From Candidatus Brocadiaceae bacterium (GTDB lineage Bacteria; Planctomycetota; Brocadiia; SM23-32): a stretch of DNA of 16,793 nt. This document shows, one piece after another, positions 1 through 8,293 of this stretch; the first letter of the stretch is position 1; every line of letters starts with the position of its first letter. The notes under the pieces were generated by a model. That model had not been told where the DNA came from. It did no database searches and saw nothing but the letters and a program-made list of their open reading frames with translations. The position numbers and the translations under genes are program-made. The stretch spans positions 1 through 16,793 of the forward strand of contig PUNP01000677.1 in NCBI GenBank assembly GCA_003551785.1, read 5' to 3'.

Positions 1-163
1 TAATGCTAAAGACCACAATGAGGTCTATTCCATAGAATTATCACCGATAGATGATGTTGAATTTGAGATAGAAGGCGAAGATGCCGAACAGGCTAAAAAG
101 GTTTTTAATAAATTGGTCAGCTACAATTTTTACATTGAAGATGCCGTTAATGTCGATGAGTAA
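1..163 (+). CDS. ptsH: HPr-like phosphocarrier protein, C-terminal end (partial)
   Basis: The 5' end of this gene lies outside the window; the reading frame starting at base 2 runs to a TAA at 161-163 and gives 53 residues. The tail with DDVEFEIEGEDAEQAKKVF resembles the last strand and helix of HPr, where a run like 'EGEDEEEAL' is usual. The gene sits 18 bp upstream of Enzyme I, the normal ptsH-ptsI order. HPr accepts phosphate from Enzyme I on a histidine that would lie upstream of the window, so neither that residue nor the regulatory serine can be checked. The tail runs about 10-15 residues past the usual HPr end. The call rests mostly on neighbourhood plus this weak similarity. Confidence 0.6.
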   Translation, partial: NAKDHNEVYSIELSPIDDVEFEIEGEDAEQAKKVFNKLVSYNFYIEDAVNVDE

Positions 164-181
164 TAAAGGACGACCTATTTT

Positions 182-1936
182 ATGGATATCAGACAAGGCA
201 TACCAGTCTCAAAAGGGATAAGTATTGGAGAAGTATTCTTGCTCGAAGCCGAAGGGGTACGAATCCCTTCACACTTTATCCCTGAAAATAAAGTTGATGA
301 GGAGACGAGCCGGTTATTGAAGGCCTTTGACAATGCTTTAGCTGAGATTGAGGGTCTGGCAGACGATTTGCGTGCCAAAGCCGGTCAAAAAATTGCGGAA
401 ATATTCGTGGCTCATGCCGGTATGCTGCGGGATGAGTCTTTCAGACAAGAGTTTTTGGGAAGGATTCGCGAAAAACATTATACCGCAGAGTTTTCTGTTG
501 CCAGAACTATGAGGCATTGGCGTAAGTTATTTCAGGAAGACGATTTTCTCGCTCCCCGTGTCGCCGATTTAGAAGACCTGGAAAGGCGTTTGCTCCGCCA
601 CCTCCTGGGGCAAAAACGCGAAGAACTGTCGAGCCTTAAAAGCGAAGTAGTATTAGTTGCTCATGACCTCAGCCCCAGTCAAATAGCATCTGTTGATACC
701 GATAAAGTAAAGGGGTTCGCTACTAACGCCGGCGGGCCGACCAGTCATACAGGCATAATTGCCTCCGCTCTGGGTATTCCCTCCATTGTAGGACTCGGCT
801 CCATAACTAACGATGTAACCGGCGGCGATACGATTATTATCGACGGCAGTCGCGGAGTGGTCGTGATTGAACCTGATGAAAAGACTATCGAGAAATATTC
901 AACCCGACGCCAGGAAGTCATGGCTTCCGACCAAGTCCTGCTTGAGGAACTTAAAGACCTGCCATGCGAGACCAAAGACGGGAAAAAAATATCCTTGATG
1001 GCAAATATTGAATCGCCTAAAGAGATTGGGAAAAATATCGAATATGGCGCTGAGGGTATTGGGCTCTATCGAACGGAATTTCTGTTCATCGGAACGGACA
1101 ACATGCCCTCTGCCAATGAACAGTTCAGGGCGTATATGGATGCTGTTAGAGAACTTGATGGACGCCCATTGGTAATCCGAACCTTAGACTTGGGCGCTGA
1201 TAAATTCTCTGATGGTGAGACTTTCATTAAAGAAAGAAATCCGTTTTTGGGACTCCGCTCCCTGAGATATTGCCTCAAAAACCCTGATATTTTTGAAGAA
1301 CAGCTCAAGGCCATACTTAGAACCAGTGCTTTTGGGGATGTGAGAGTAATGTTCCCTTTAGTCAGTGGCGTGGATGAATTGAACTCGGCAAAAGAAATTC
1401 TGGAAGAATTAAAAAAACAGATGGATAAAGATGGAGAAGAATACAATCCTGATTTGCCAATCGGTATTATGGTTGAGTTGCCAAGTGCTGTTATCAATGC
1501 CGAGGCTCTTGCCGATCATGCCAACTTCTTCAGTATCGGAACTAATGACTTGATTCAATATACGTTAGCTGTAGATAGGGGCAACGAGCATGTAGCTGAC
1601 CTTTACAGACCGGAACACCCGGCCGTGCTGCGGTTGATAAAAATGACCGTAGAGGCCGCAAAAGAAAGCAATACGCCCGTTAGCGTCTGCGGAGAAATGG
1701 CCAGCGTCATCTTATATTCCGTCTTGCTAGTAGGATTAGGCATCGACAGCCTCAGCGTTGCCCCACCGCAGATTATTCCCGAAGTTAAAAAATTAATCCG
1801 CTCCATCTCTTTTGTCGAAGCAAAAAAATTCGCTGATAAAGTGCTGGCTGCTAAGGGACCTGACGAGGCTAGAGAAACGCTATTGAAGGGCAATCGGCAA
1901 TTTATGGAAGCCGCCGGTATAACGATTAAAATTTAA
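182..1936 (+). CDS. ptsP: Phosphoenolpyruvate-protein phosphotransferase (PTS Enzyme I)
   Basis: A cytoplasmic enzyme that autophosphorylates with phosphoenolpyruvate and passes the phosphate to HPr. At 584 residues it is the usual length (about 575). The phosphohistidine is H189 in GGPTSHTGI, the same number as in E. coli PtsI. The PEP-binding barrel follows: R297 in GIGLYRTEF, R333 in VIRTLDLGAD, E432 in MVELPSA, the SIGTNDLIQY motif at about 451-460, and catalytic C503 in SVCGEMA. Residues about 5-125 form the HPr-binding N-terminal part. AAAGGA at 165-170 lies 11 bases before the ATG. No Enzyme II gene is visible, so the system may be regulatory or serve a transporter elsewhere. There is no GAF domain, so it is Enzyme I proper rather than the nitrogen-type PtsP; ptsI is an equally good symbol. 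Confidence 0.97.
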   Translation: MDIRQGIPVSKGISIGEVFLLEAEGVRIPSHFIPENKVDEETSRLLKAFDNALAEIEGLADDLRAKAGQKIAEIFVAHAGMLRDESFRQEFLGRIREKHYTAEFSVARTMRHWRKLFQEDDFLAPRVADLEDLERRLLRHLLGQKREELSSLKSEVVLVAHDLSPSQIASVDTDKVKGFATNAGGPTSHTGIIASALGIPSIVGLGSITNDVTGGDTIIIDGSRGVVVIEPDEKTIEKYSTRRQEVMASDQVLLEELKDLPCETKDGKKISLMANIESPKEIGKNIEYGAEGIGLYRTEFLFIGTDNMPSANEQFRAYMDAVRELDGRPLVIRTLDLGADKFSDGETFIKERNPFLGLRSLRYCLKNPDIFEEQLKAILRTSAFGDVRVMFPLVSGVDELNSAKEILEELKKQMDKDGEEYNPDLPIGIMVELPSAVINAEALADHANFFSIGTNDLIQYTLAVDRGNEHVADLYRPEHPAVLRLIKMTVEAAKESNTPVSVCGEMASVILYSVLLVGLGIDSLSVAPPQIIPEVKKLIRSISFVEAKKFADKVLAAKGPDEARETLLKGNRQFMEAAGITIKI

Positions 1937-1943
1937 CTGCACT

Positions 1944-2531
1944 ATGCATAGATTAAAATTTTTTACATTTATCCCCCTTCATCTCACTCTTTTACTCGCT
2001 TGGCCTACACTTTGTATTACCGGATGCCGGACAAGGCGATTGACTTACCCTCAACTTGAAGCAGGTTTAGCCGACCAAGCACCTCAATGGATTTTTGGCG
2101 AAAAAAAAATCGGATTCTACAACGGCCTTTTCACTCTACAAGCTATAGGCATTGACTCCAGAGCTTTAAATTACCGTTCCAGACGGCAAAATGCAATATT
2201 GGATGCGGAAACAAAATTGAAAAATTCAATAAAAGATGTGTGCATGAAACTGGCCCATGACAAAATGGCACTCAAAGAGATTGAAGACATCGAAAAAGAT
2301 ATTTTTTTTCAATTTGCTGAAAATGCTGCTGAAAAAACCGTAGACTTCCTTAAAAAAGAATTCATAAAATCTAATATACATGAATCGCTGCTCAGGCGAG
2401 AGGTCTTTGTTAAGCTCGTTATTCCTTTTGAAGATGTTTACTTTACTTTCTCGGATCAACTTTTCAGAAGGATAGAAGCTTATAAATCCGAGTTGTCTAA
2501 TGAACATGAATCAGAAAACAGATTCTGGTAA
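1944..2531 (+). CDS. Putative lipoprotein of unknown function (LPP20-like pattern)
   Basis: A 195-residue protein with a lipoprotein signal: a positively charged start (MHRLK), a hydrophobic stretch to about residue 24 and a lipobox ITGC with the lipidated cysteine at 28. The mature part begins RTRRLTYPQLEAG, then has WIFGEK and GIDSRALNYRSRRQNAILDAETKL, which recalls the 'A...A...Ar..l' helix of LPP20/LpoB-like surface lipoproteins; this is a weak resemblance. A charged helical region fills the rest. The ATG is 7 bases after the ptsP stop, so it is probably cotranscribed and translated by read-on, with no clear ribosome binding site of its own. I do not recognise a specific function. Confidence 0.7.
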   Translation: MHRLKFFTFIPLHLTLLLAWPTLCITGCRTRRLTYPQLEAGLADQAPQWIFGEKKIGFYNGLFTLQAIGIDSRALNYRSRRQNAILDAETKLKNSIKDVCMKLAHDKMALKEIEDIEKDIFFQFAENAAEKTVDFLKKEFIKSNIHESLLRREVFVKLVIPFEDVYFTFSDQLFRRIEAYKSELSNEHESENRFW

Positions 2532-2539
2532 TTTCACAT

Positions 2540-2920
2540 ATGGATTCAACCACTACACGCTGGTTTGAGTTTTCAAGGCATGAATTAAAAGCATTGATCC
2601 TGGCTGCGGTAATAATCATTGCAGGCCTTTATGGACTCATGGCGTGGGAGAGGGTGAAGTTCCGAAATGAATTTAGAATATATCAGTCTACTGACATTGT
2701 GCCACTTCCAAAGAGAATTAATATAAACACAGCCCAGGCACACGAGTTGCAATTTCTGCCCCGAATAGGTGAAACACGTTCGCAAGCAATTGTCGATTAC
2801 CGTGAAAAGAACGGTTATTTTGATAATATAGAGGAGTTGGTAAATATCAGAGGAATAAGCTATTCAACAATTGAAGAGATTAAACAAATAGCTATCTGCA
2901 CTCCGCCTTCCGTTCATTAG
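2540..2920 (+). CDS. Membrane-anchored ComEA-like helix-hairpin-helix protein
   Basis: A 126-residue protein with one transmembrane segment at about 17-36 (LKALILAAVIIIAGLYGLMA) and a ComEA-type double helix-hairpin-helix domain at about 58-117. Typical features are ININTAQAHELQFLPRIG, then ETRSQAIVDYREKNGYF and the second hairpin ELVNIRGIS. In ComEA this module binds double-stranded DNA outside the cytoplasmic membrane during natural transformation. The N-terminal anchor would place the domain on the outer face of the membrane. No comEC or comF gene is near, so a role in DNA uptake is only suggested, although a pilT gene lies on the opposite strand. The gene starts 8 bases after the lipoprotein stop and ends the + strand operon. 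Confidence 0.85.
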   Translation: MDSTTTRWFEFSRHELKALILAAVIIIAGLYGLMAWERVKFRNEFRIYQSTDIVPLPKRININTAQAHELQFLPRIGETRSQAIVDYREKNGYFDNIEELVNIRGISYSTIEEIKQIAICTPPSVH

Positions 2921-2964
2921 CTTTTTTCGCCACTTATGGGGCTTGTGCGAAAGGTCAATAGCGT

Positions 2965-3366
2965 TCAGTCCTTCAATTCAACGATATCTGCAAGAGATAT
3001 TTGACTCATTGCACTGCTAACAGCAGACTTGATTTTCGAATCAATCATAATAACGCTGGTCTCATATCTACCCTGATCCCGAGTTTCCAGCGGGTTCAAT
3101 TTTTTATAGTAGTTGTCTGAAACGGAATGCAGAATTTCTGCTATACTTATCATTTCGGGACCACGAATTAGACAATAGCCGCCGTATCTGCCTGCTGTGC
3201 TTGAGATCAAGGCATTTCTCTTCAGTAAAAGCAATATTTGGGACAGGAACTTAGGTGGTGCTCCGCAAGCTTCGGCGATTTCAGCAGTACTCATGGGCTC
3301 GCCAGAGTCATATTTTTCAGCTAAATAAAATGCGGCCCTCAAAGCATAGTCAGTTTTCTTATCCAT
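2965..3366 (-). CDS. Rrf2 family transcriptional regulator
   Basis: A 133-residue protein with the Rrf2 winged helix: MDKKTDYALRAAFYLAE at the start, STAEIAEACGAPPKFLSQIL as the recognition helix-turn-helix at about 26-45, and the wing GRYGGYCLIRGP at 59-70. Rrf2 proteins such as IscR and NsrR carry three clustered cysteines near residues 90-105 that bind an iron-sulphur cluster. Here the only cysteines are C34 and C65, so that sensor is absent and the protein may be a cluster-free regulator of the CymR type. Its start codon shares one base with the cvpA stop (TAATG), so translation is probably coupled. Its targets are unknown; the pilus operon it belongs to is one possibility. Confidence 0.9.
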   Translation of the reverse strand: MDKKTDYALRAAFYLAEKYDSGEPMSTAEIAEACGAPPKFLSQILLLLKRNALISSTAGRYGGYCLIRGPEMISIAEILHSVSDNYYKKLNPLETRDQGRYETSVIMIDSKIKSAVSSAMSQISLADIVELKD

Positions 3367-4037
3367 TATTCCCCGTTTTCGACATGCCGTCCGGCAGCCT
3401 TCTTTAAATCAGCAGAGTTAAAGTCCGCGTGGTTACGATAAATATCTTCCCATCCGATACCCTTTGGATCATTGGCTGAAATCTCATCACTCAACTCATT
3501 GGGCGCTTGCCAGTGGAAAGGTTTGCCTCCCATTCTGCTACTAATGTGTGAATATGTTCTGAGCATTACAGCCCCAGAATCGACTGGCAATCTTGCTGTG
3601 TTGACCCTGCCAAAATCTGCGGGTATAAATTGGACGAAAGGTAGCAGGGCGTAAAAAATCAACACAAAACCGCTAACAATAACACCGTTCAGCCCTCCTA
3701 TAATCGCCCCAATGATTTTATCGCCGTATTTATTAATCGTTATATCTATTTTCGAAAACAGATGCTTGTAACGCATTTGGTCTGCTATCCCGATTAAAAT
3801 GATGAAAATGGCAACGAACAATATTACCATAATGTATTGGGGAACAGGATAATCGCTGAATTGTGGAATTAGCTTCTTTATTAGGTTAGTTCCAAGTGGA
3901 AATAAAGAAAAAGCCAGCAGAAAAGCGACAAAATTCCTGAAAAACATATAAGAAGACTCGAAAATACCCGCTGTATATCCGCTGTAAATCGTGAAAGCAA
4001 ATATCAGCAGCGTCGCAATGAGCATTATGAGATACAA
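3366..4037 (-). CDS. cvpA: CvpA family membrane protein
   Basis: A 223-residue inner-membrane protein with four hydrophobic segments at about 3-24, 29-50, 68-86 and 108-133. The last contains the CvpA signature DKIIGAIIGGLNGVIVSG. CvpA was named for colicin V production in E. coli and its biochemical role is unsettled; it has been linked to envelope and bile stress. The protein is longer than E. coli CvpA (about 160), with a soluble C-terminal tail of about 85 residues. A TTG start is chosen because AGGAGG lies 9 bases upstream of it, while the first ATG (codon 5) would be 21 bases away. It overlaps the Rrf2 gene by one base and lies 215 bp downstream of the PilB-like gene. Confidence 0.88.
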   Translation of the reverse strand: MYLIMLIATLLIFAFTIYSGYTAGIFESSYMFFRNFVAFLLAFSLFPLGTNLIKKLIPQFSDYPVPQYIMVILFVAIFIILIGIADQMRYKHLFSKIDITINKYGDKIIGAIIGGLNGVIVSGFVLIFYALLPFVQFIPADFGRVNTARLPVDSGAVMLRTYSHISSRMGGKPFHWQAPNELSDEISANDPKGIGWEDIYRNHADFNSADLKKAAGRHVENGE

Positions 4038-4044
4038 ATCGTTT

Positions 4045-4052
4045 GCCCTCCT
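4045..4052 (-). promoter_or_regulatory. Ribosome binding site fixing the TTG start of cvpA
   Basis: On the minus strand this reads AGGAGGGC, a near-ideal Shine-Dalgarno sequence. There are 9 bases between AGGAGG and the TTG at 4037-4035. The nearest ATG in frame begins at 4025 and is too far away, so the rare TTG start is preferred. Confidence 0.75.
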
Positions 4053-4252
4053 AAATCAAAAAAAATTCGATGATGATATTCAGGTAAGACCTCAGTGAAC
4101 CATTTTAAATTTTACTCAACTCATAACACCGTGCCCTGTGCCGGTGGTAATTTCATGGATTTCGCCGGTACTTACAACTTCATCCTAAATTGTGTCCAAT
4201 GGCATCTCTACAACATATAGCCTGTAGTGAGTTGAAGATTATCAGGGCTAAA

Positions 4253-5953
4253 TTACTTCAAAACACGTTTAAGTTCATTCAAAGTCGTAACACCCTCTTT
4301 AACGTGCTCCAGGGCGGATTTATAGATTGAGTGATATGAATCACCGGGCGCTGTTTTCTTAATAATTTGCAATGAGATATTACCACTGGAAATGAATTCC
4401 GCCAAATCATCATTTATAAAAAGAACTTCAAAAACTCCTATTAAACCATCATATCCTGTTTGAAGGCATGAATCGCACCCGACAGGCTTAAACCACTTAC
4501 CGGGGTCTTCCGGATCAATTTTCAGTTTTGACAACAATTTGGGGCTCGGCAGTATTTCTTCTTTACATTCAAAACAGAGCCGGCGCATAAGTCTTTGATT
4601 GGTAATCGCCTTCACCGTATTGGCGAGTTTATCCGGTGGTAACTGTTTAGTAAGTCTAATCAAAACCTCAGCGGCATTATTACCATTGACGGCCCCAATT
4701 ATCCGACCGTCTTCTTGGGCAAAATCCAGGTATTTTTCAGCGACTTGCTGATTTTTAAAATCACCTGCGACCAAAATATCAGGTTCTCCTCTCAATATCG
4801 GTGGGAGAGCTTTATTAAACTCTTCAGGAGAGTCCAGATTGACTTCGACTCTTTTAACCTGGTCTAATTCCCCCTCATTTTTATTTTCAAAAAGGACGAC
4901 ATCGTTCATGAAAATATCTACTAACGAGACGACAGCATACAGTGATGTGGTGAGGCCGGACTTTGGGGGCGCGGAAACGATAATCGACGCGCCGGGCGTG
5001 TTAGCCGTAGTCTGCAGCATATCCCCAATTTCTTGCTGCATACCGAGTTTAACCAAATTCTCCTTATGCAGCGTAATTTCACCTTGGGGGGCCTTAAAAA
5101 CTAAGGAAGCTTTCCCCTGCAATTTCAAAAGCTCCACAGAGAGTTGTGTATCTTTTTCCTTCATAACCAATTTCAGGTATGTTTGGGGATTTTTTTGTGA
5201 TGAAAGCCCACAGAAACGTGCAAAGGCAGCCACACCTATTTTTGCATCGTTAGGATCCAATTGCTCCAATCGGGAATGAACGCTGTCCTTTTTAATTTCG
5301 ACGATGTATGAAGATTTTCCCGGTTTTACATGGAGTTCTTCGACATCCTTATCGAAGACATATTCCAGGAATTCGCAGATGATAGAAAGCGGCTCTTCAA
5401 AATCCGGGTGTTTTTCGACATAATCACCGATTTCTTTGCCTTTATTATTAATAAATTGCGCTGTTTTAGAAAGCCCTTTCGTTTGTTTTTTCTCTTCTGC
5501 AGGGATGGAGTCCAACTTTGCCTCTTCAGTTCCTAAAAATTTCGGGAGTATTTGAAATTGTATTGGTACTTTGCGGTTATGTACGGTGAAATAATAACTA
5601 AGAAGTCCACAAAAGCCCAAAATAGAAAAAATAGCAAATACGGGATGCAGGAAGAGCATTAGTATCGCCCCAGCCCATCCGACACCGACAAAAAGGCCGG
5701 TCCAAAAGTGGTGATTTAAACCGATCCCTAATGCGTTATCGGCGACCCAGGCGGAAAGATAAACCCAAAAGGAAATGGCGATTATGACAGTTAATAGCCA
5801 GACAGGATTCACCCAGAGGCCGCTCTCTGGTAATATACGCCCGGCATTATAGGTCGCAGCATGTGCGGAGTGAGGTGTGATTAACGCAAGGCCTATCACT
5901 GAAAAATTTTTCCAATTCAATAAAACGCCTAATTTAGTGTTTTTATTTATCAT
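4253..5953 (-). CDS. PilB/GspE-like protein with membrane N-terminus and degenerate ATPase motifs
   Basis: A 566-residue protein related to type II secretion/type IV pilus assembly ATPases. Residues 1-33 look like a signal peptide ending HSAHA, followed by hydrophobic segments at about 49-70, 84-101 and 103-122, so the remainder should be cytoplasmic. Residues about 186-566 align with the PilB core, but the Walker A lysine is replaced by L334 (PPKSGLTTSLYA). The Asp-box ED is E356-N357, the Walker B region reads EPDILVAGDFKN instead of DPDI..GEIRD, and the His-box STLHT is GAVNGN. The zinc tetracysteine is intact (C460, C463, C493, C496). It is therefore probably a non-hydrolysing or altered partner. 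It follows pilT by 11 bases and is probably in its operon. Confidence 0.85.
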   Translation of the reverse strand: MINKNTKLGVLLNWKNFSVIGLALITPHSAHAATYNAGRILPESGLWVNPVWLLTVIIAISFWVYLSAWVADNALGIGLNHHFWTGLFVGVGWAGAILMLFLHPVFAIFSILGFCGLLSYYFTVHNRKVPIQFQILPKFLGTEEAKLDSIPAEEKKQTKGLSKTAQFINNKGKEIGDYVEKHPDFEEPLSIICEFLEYVFDKDVEELHVKPGKSSYIVEIKKDSVHSRLEQLDPNDAKIGVAAFARFCGLSSQKNPQTYLKLVMKEKDTQLSVELLKLQGKASLVFKAPQGEITLHKENLVKLGMQQEIGDMLQTTANTPGASIIVSAPPKSGLTTSLYAVVSLVDIFMNDVVLFENKNEGELDQVKRVEVNLDSPEEFNKALPPILRGEPDILVAGDFKNQQVAEKYLDFAQEDGRIIGAVNGNNAAEVLIRLTKQLPPDKLANTVKAITNQRLMRRLCFECKEEILPSPKLLSKLKIDPEDPGKWFKPVGCDSCLQTGYDGLIGVFEVLFINDDLAEFISSGNISLQIIKKTAPGDSYHSIYKSALEHVKEGVTTLNELKRVLK

Positions 5954-5964
5954 AACCCATAATA

Positions 5965-7050
5965 TCAGAAAGAAATACCTTTCAACGCGGTATCTAATGC
6001 CTGTGCGTTAGGCGCGTATTCCATAGCGACTTTCTTTTCCACCAAATCCTGATTGATAAGAGAGACAAGAGAATCCGTCCATGTCTGCATGCCCTCTTCC
6101 GTACCTACTTTGATAAGTTCACTGATTTGCGATTCTTCTTCCTCCTCGATTTTTTTCCGTATAGGCGCAGTCATCCACATAATTTCCTGAGAAGGGACAC
6201 GTGAAATATCGTCGCGGAAAGAAGGGACAAGCCGTTGAGAGATAATGCCTTTAAGGTTCATAGCCAGCGAGCGGCGTAATTGCTCATGCTGCGGCTGCGG
6301 AAATAAATCAAGTATGCGCCCAATAGTGCCGGCAGCACCGGATGTATGCATAGTACTGAGGACAAGGTGGCCTGTTTCAGCAGCGGTAAGTGCGAGGCTG
6401 AAAGTTTCCCTGTCGCGCATCTCACCTATAAGCATTATATCGGGATCCGAGCGCACACCCGTTCTGATGGCCTGATCCCATTCATGAAAATCCAACCCGA
6501 ACTCACGCTGGTTGATCGCACATTTATCATCTTCAAAAATGTACTCGATAGGGTCTTCAAAGGTTATAATATGATGTGCTCTGGTTTTATTTATACTGTT
6601 TATCAAATACGCAAGAGTGGTGGACTTACCGGAACCGGTTATACCACAAACCAGGATAAGCCCCTCCCGATAATCGAAGGCCCTGTTTATATTTTCAGGC
6701 AGGTGCAGTTCTTCCATTGACGGGACTTCGGCATTGACTAACCTGGCGACCAGAGATACACGGCCTCTCTGTAAGAAAATAGCGACTCTCACCCGGCGTT
6801 TATCCCCACCAAATTCATGTGCAAGGTCCAGACTGCCTTTCTGAAACAGCTCAAGAACCGATTCCTGAGGCAGCCAATCCCGGATAAGCGCTTCAATCTT
6901 ATCAGCAGTCAGGATTTTACCCTTGCGATGCAATGCTCCGTCAATGCGGAACATAGGCGGGTTACCGGCTTTGATATGCAGGTCACTGGCCTCGACAGAG
7001 ACCATATGGGAAAACAGTTTATCGATTAATTTCTCATTATTTTCTGTCAT
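5965..7050 (-). CDS. pilT: Type IV pilus retraction ATPase PilT family
   Basis: A cytoplasmic hexameric ATPase that depolymerises type IV pili and drives twitching, DNA uptake or related movements. At 361 residues it has the normal length. All core motifs are present: N-terminal VEASDLHIKAGNPPMFRIDG at about 19-38, Walker A GITGSGKST at 136-144, Asp-box FEDPIEY at 164-170, Walker B DIMLIGEMRD at 204-213, His-box HLVLSTMHT at 228-236, then ISQRLVP. The C-terminal AIRNLIRE signature of classical PilT is replaced by SELIKVGTEEGMQTW, as in PilT/PilU-like paralogues. It is the first gene of a minus-strand operon with the PilB-like gene and has a promoter about 230 bp upstream. Confidence 0.95.
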   Translation of the reverse strand: MTENNEKLIDKLFSHMVSVEASDLHIKAGNPPMFRIDGALHRKGKILTADKIEALIRDWLPQESVLELFQKGSLDLAHEFGGDKRRVRVAIFLQRGRVSLVARLVNAEVPSMEELHLPENINRAFDYREGLILVCGITGSGKSTTLAYLINSINKTRAHHIITFEDPIEYIFEDDKCAINQREFGLDFHEWDQAIRTGVRSDPDIMLIGEMRDRETFSLALTAAETGHLVLSTMHTSGAAGTIGRILDLFPQPQHEQLRRSLAMNLKGIISQRLVPSFRDDISRVPSQEIMWMTAPIRKKIEEEEESQISELIKVGTEEGMQTWTDSLVSLINQDLVEKKVAMEYAPNAQALDTALKGISF

Positions 7051-7277
7051 AGTCTGTGATCACTTAAAATTTTCAACTCAAAGCTGCCGGGCATGAATCA
7101 ACCTTCCACATATTCAGCAGTTGTTTCAAAGTATTCAGTATACATTCCAACAACTTCACAAAATTACACTGCATTATGTCGGTGGCGATGCTCCGGGATT
7201 AACCGGGGACTTTAAATGAGACTTACTTTAAGCTGGAAGAATCTGTCAAGTAATTTCATTTGATAATCCGCGAATTA

Positions 7278-7306
7278 ATTGTAACCATTCAGGGAATAAA
7301 AGTCAA
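7278..7306 (-). promoter_or_regulatory. Sigma70-like promoter for the pilT operon
   Basis: On the minus strand a -35 box TTGACT (7306-7301) and a -10 box TACAAT (7283-7278) are separated by exactly 17 bases. Both match the consensus at five of six positions. Transcription would start near 7271, leaving a leader of about 220 bases before pilT. Confidence 0.55.
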
Positions 7307-7324
7307 AAAAATACTGAAAAGTAT
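7305..7324 (-). terminator. Weak intrinsic terminator after the prepilin-like gene
   Basis: On the minus strand a 5 bp stem ATACT/AGTAT with a four-base loop is followed directly by six T residues. The stem is short and mostly A:U, so termination may be partial. It lies about 45 bp past the prepilin-like stop and abuts the -35 box of the next operon, a sensible place for a terminator. Confidence 0.3.
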
Positions 7325-7369
7325 ACATTGACCACTATTGCATATTACCGCCTTTAAAATATAACATTA

Positions 7370-8199
7370 TTACCAGTGGATTTGAGGCTGACTATAGAAG
7401 TGAAGAAAGCCATATAGCCGTGGTTCCATATCTTCACTCTCCCTCCACTGTGTATGGCCGTCCATGAAGACCACATTTGCACCATCGGCCTCCATGTGGT
7501 TGTTGTTATAATCATTGTTGGGGGCCCCCCCATCATACCAGTCAGGCACATACGGATCCATGGCAGCTGGCTGTTTAGAAGCAGAGGGGACCGGCTGCCG
7601 GGTACGGGTTTCATGACGATTACCGTATCTGTCAGCATAGGGTACGTTTAAGCCAACCCAATTGCGGTTTGGAAGAAATCCCACTCCATCAAAATCATCG
7701 CGCCTATAGGCATAATGTCTATTTTGGATTCCCCACCATCCGTCAGGATGAGAGCCGCGCCCGAATAAAAAGATGTAGGAAGTGCAAAGATAAGTGCTGA
7801 GCCATCGGCCGAGATTATTATAACGGTCTTCGGTCGGAGCGGTGCCGCCCGGTCCCGTATGAAATGACACGCCGGGACAACGGAACGTCATATTGTAGTC
7901 TGTCCCGTCTTCAGTTACACGCCCCGGGAAATAATCCTCAACCCATTTGTCAGCACTGGAAAAAATGTTGCCGTTCACTCGCGAAATTCTAGGGAATCCC
8001 CATCCATCATAATCATTGGCATAAAATTCCATCCCCAGGTGAATTTGCCTAAGGTTGTTCGCGCAGTTAGCTATATTTGCCTGTTGACGCACACTCGCGA
8101 GAGCCGGCATAAGCATGGCTGCCAATATTGCAATGATTGCGATCACTACCAAAAGTTCGATTAAAGTAAACCGTAATCTCTTTCGTCTAAGTTAAACAT
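7370..8199 (-). CDS. Prepilin-like protein with N-terminal methylation motif (frameshifted start)
   Basis: The body is a type II pseudopilin-like protein of the large H-X(n)-DG family common in Planctomycetota and Lentisphaerota. It has the cleavage/methylation helix [19 protein letters not shown], a [23 protein letters not shown] segment, and a C-terminal [14 protein letters not shown] motif (spacing 11, usually 9). The open frame starts only at a TTG at 8152 inside the hydrophobic helix, after FTLIEL is already encoded upstream. A good ATG at 8199-8197, with AGGAG 9 bases before it, is one frame off. Adding one A to the AAA run at 8181-8183 would give [19 protein letters not shown] and about 276 residues. 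A real lesion or a sequence error are both possible. It lies 94 bp downstream of the LacI gene. Confidence 0.8.
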
Positions 8200-8208
8200 G
8201 GATATTTT

Positions 8209-8213
8209 CTCCT
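8209..8213 (-). promoter_or_regulatory. Ribosome binding site marking the true prepilin start
   Basis: On the minus strand this reads AGGAG, 9 bases before the ATG at 8199-8197. It argues that translation begins there and not at the in-helix TTG at 8152, and so that a one-base frame change lies between them. Confidence 0.6.
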
Positions 8214-8293
8214 GTTAAATTTGGATTAAAAAACTGAACCACTAAACAAGGACCATAGTGCGGTGGATATAAGTATTGCAGCGGCCCCGCTCA

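Larger units (their letters stand above)
7051..7369. other. Intergenic leader between pilT and the prepilin-like gene
   Basis: A 319 bp AT-rich stretch with no supportable gene. It holds the promoter at 7278-7306, a weak AU-rich hairpin with a T run at 7305-7324, and a second TTGACA on the minus strand at 7244-7249 without a clear -10 partner. The remaining 220 bp or so up to pilT would be a long untranslated leader; I see no recognisable riboswitch in it. Confidence 0.5.

Noticed and set aside
2924..2953. A bulged hairpin between the converging ComEA-like and Rrf2 genes as a bidirectional terminator
   Set aside because: The stem TTTCGC/GCGAAA is short and no T run follows it on either strand.
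4023..4025. The ATG at cvpA codon 5 as the start
   Set aside because: It is 21 bases from AGGAGG, whereas the TTG is 9 bases away.
7191..7210. A CCGGG-ATTAA-CCGGG motif in the pilT leader as a regulatory dyad
   Set aside because: Only four base pairs can form; it is mostly a direct repeat of a self-complementary tetramer.
8150..8199. Programmed -1 frameshifting to make the prepilin
   Set aside because: No slippery X-XXY-YYZ heptamer and no obvious downstream stimulatory structure; the shift would occur at codon 6-7, unusual for such signals.
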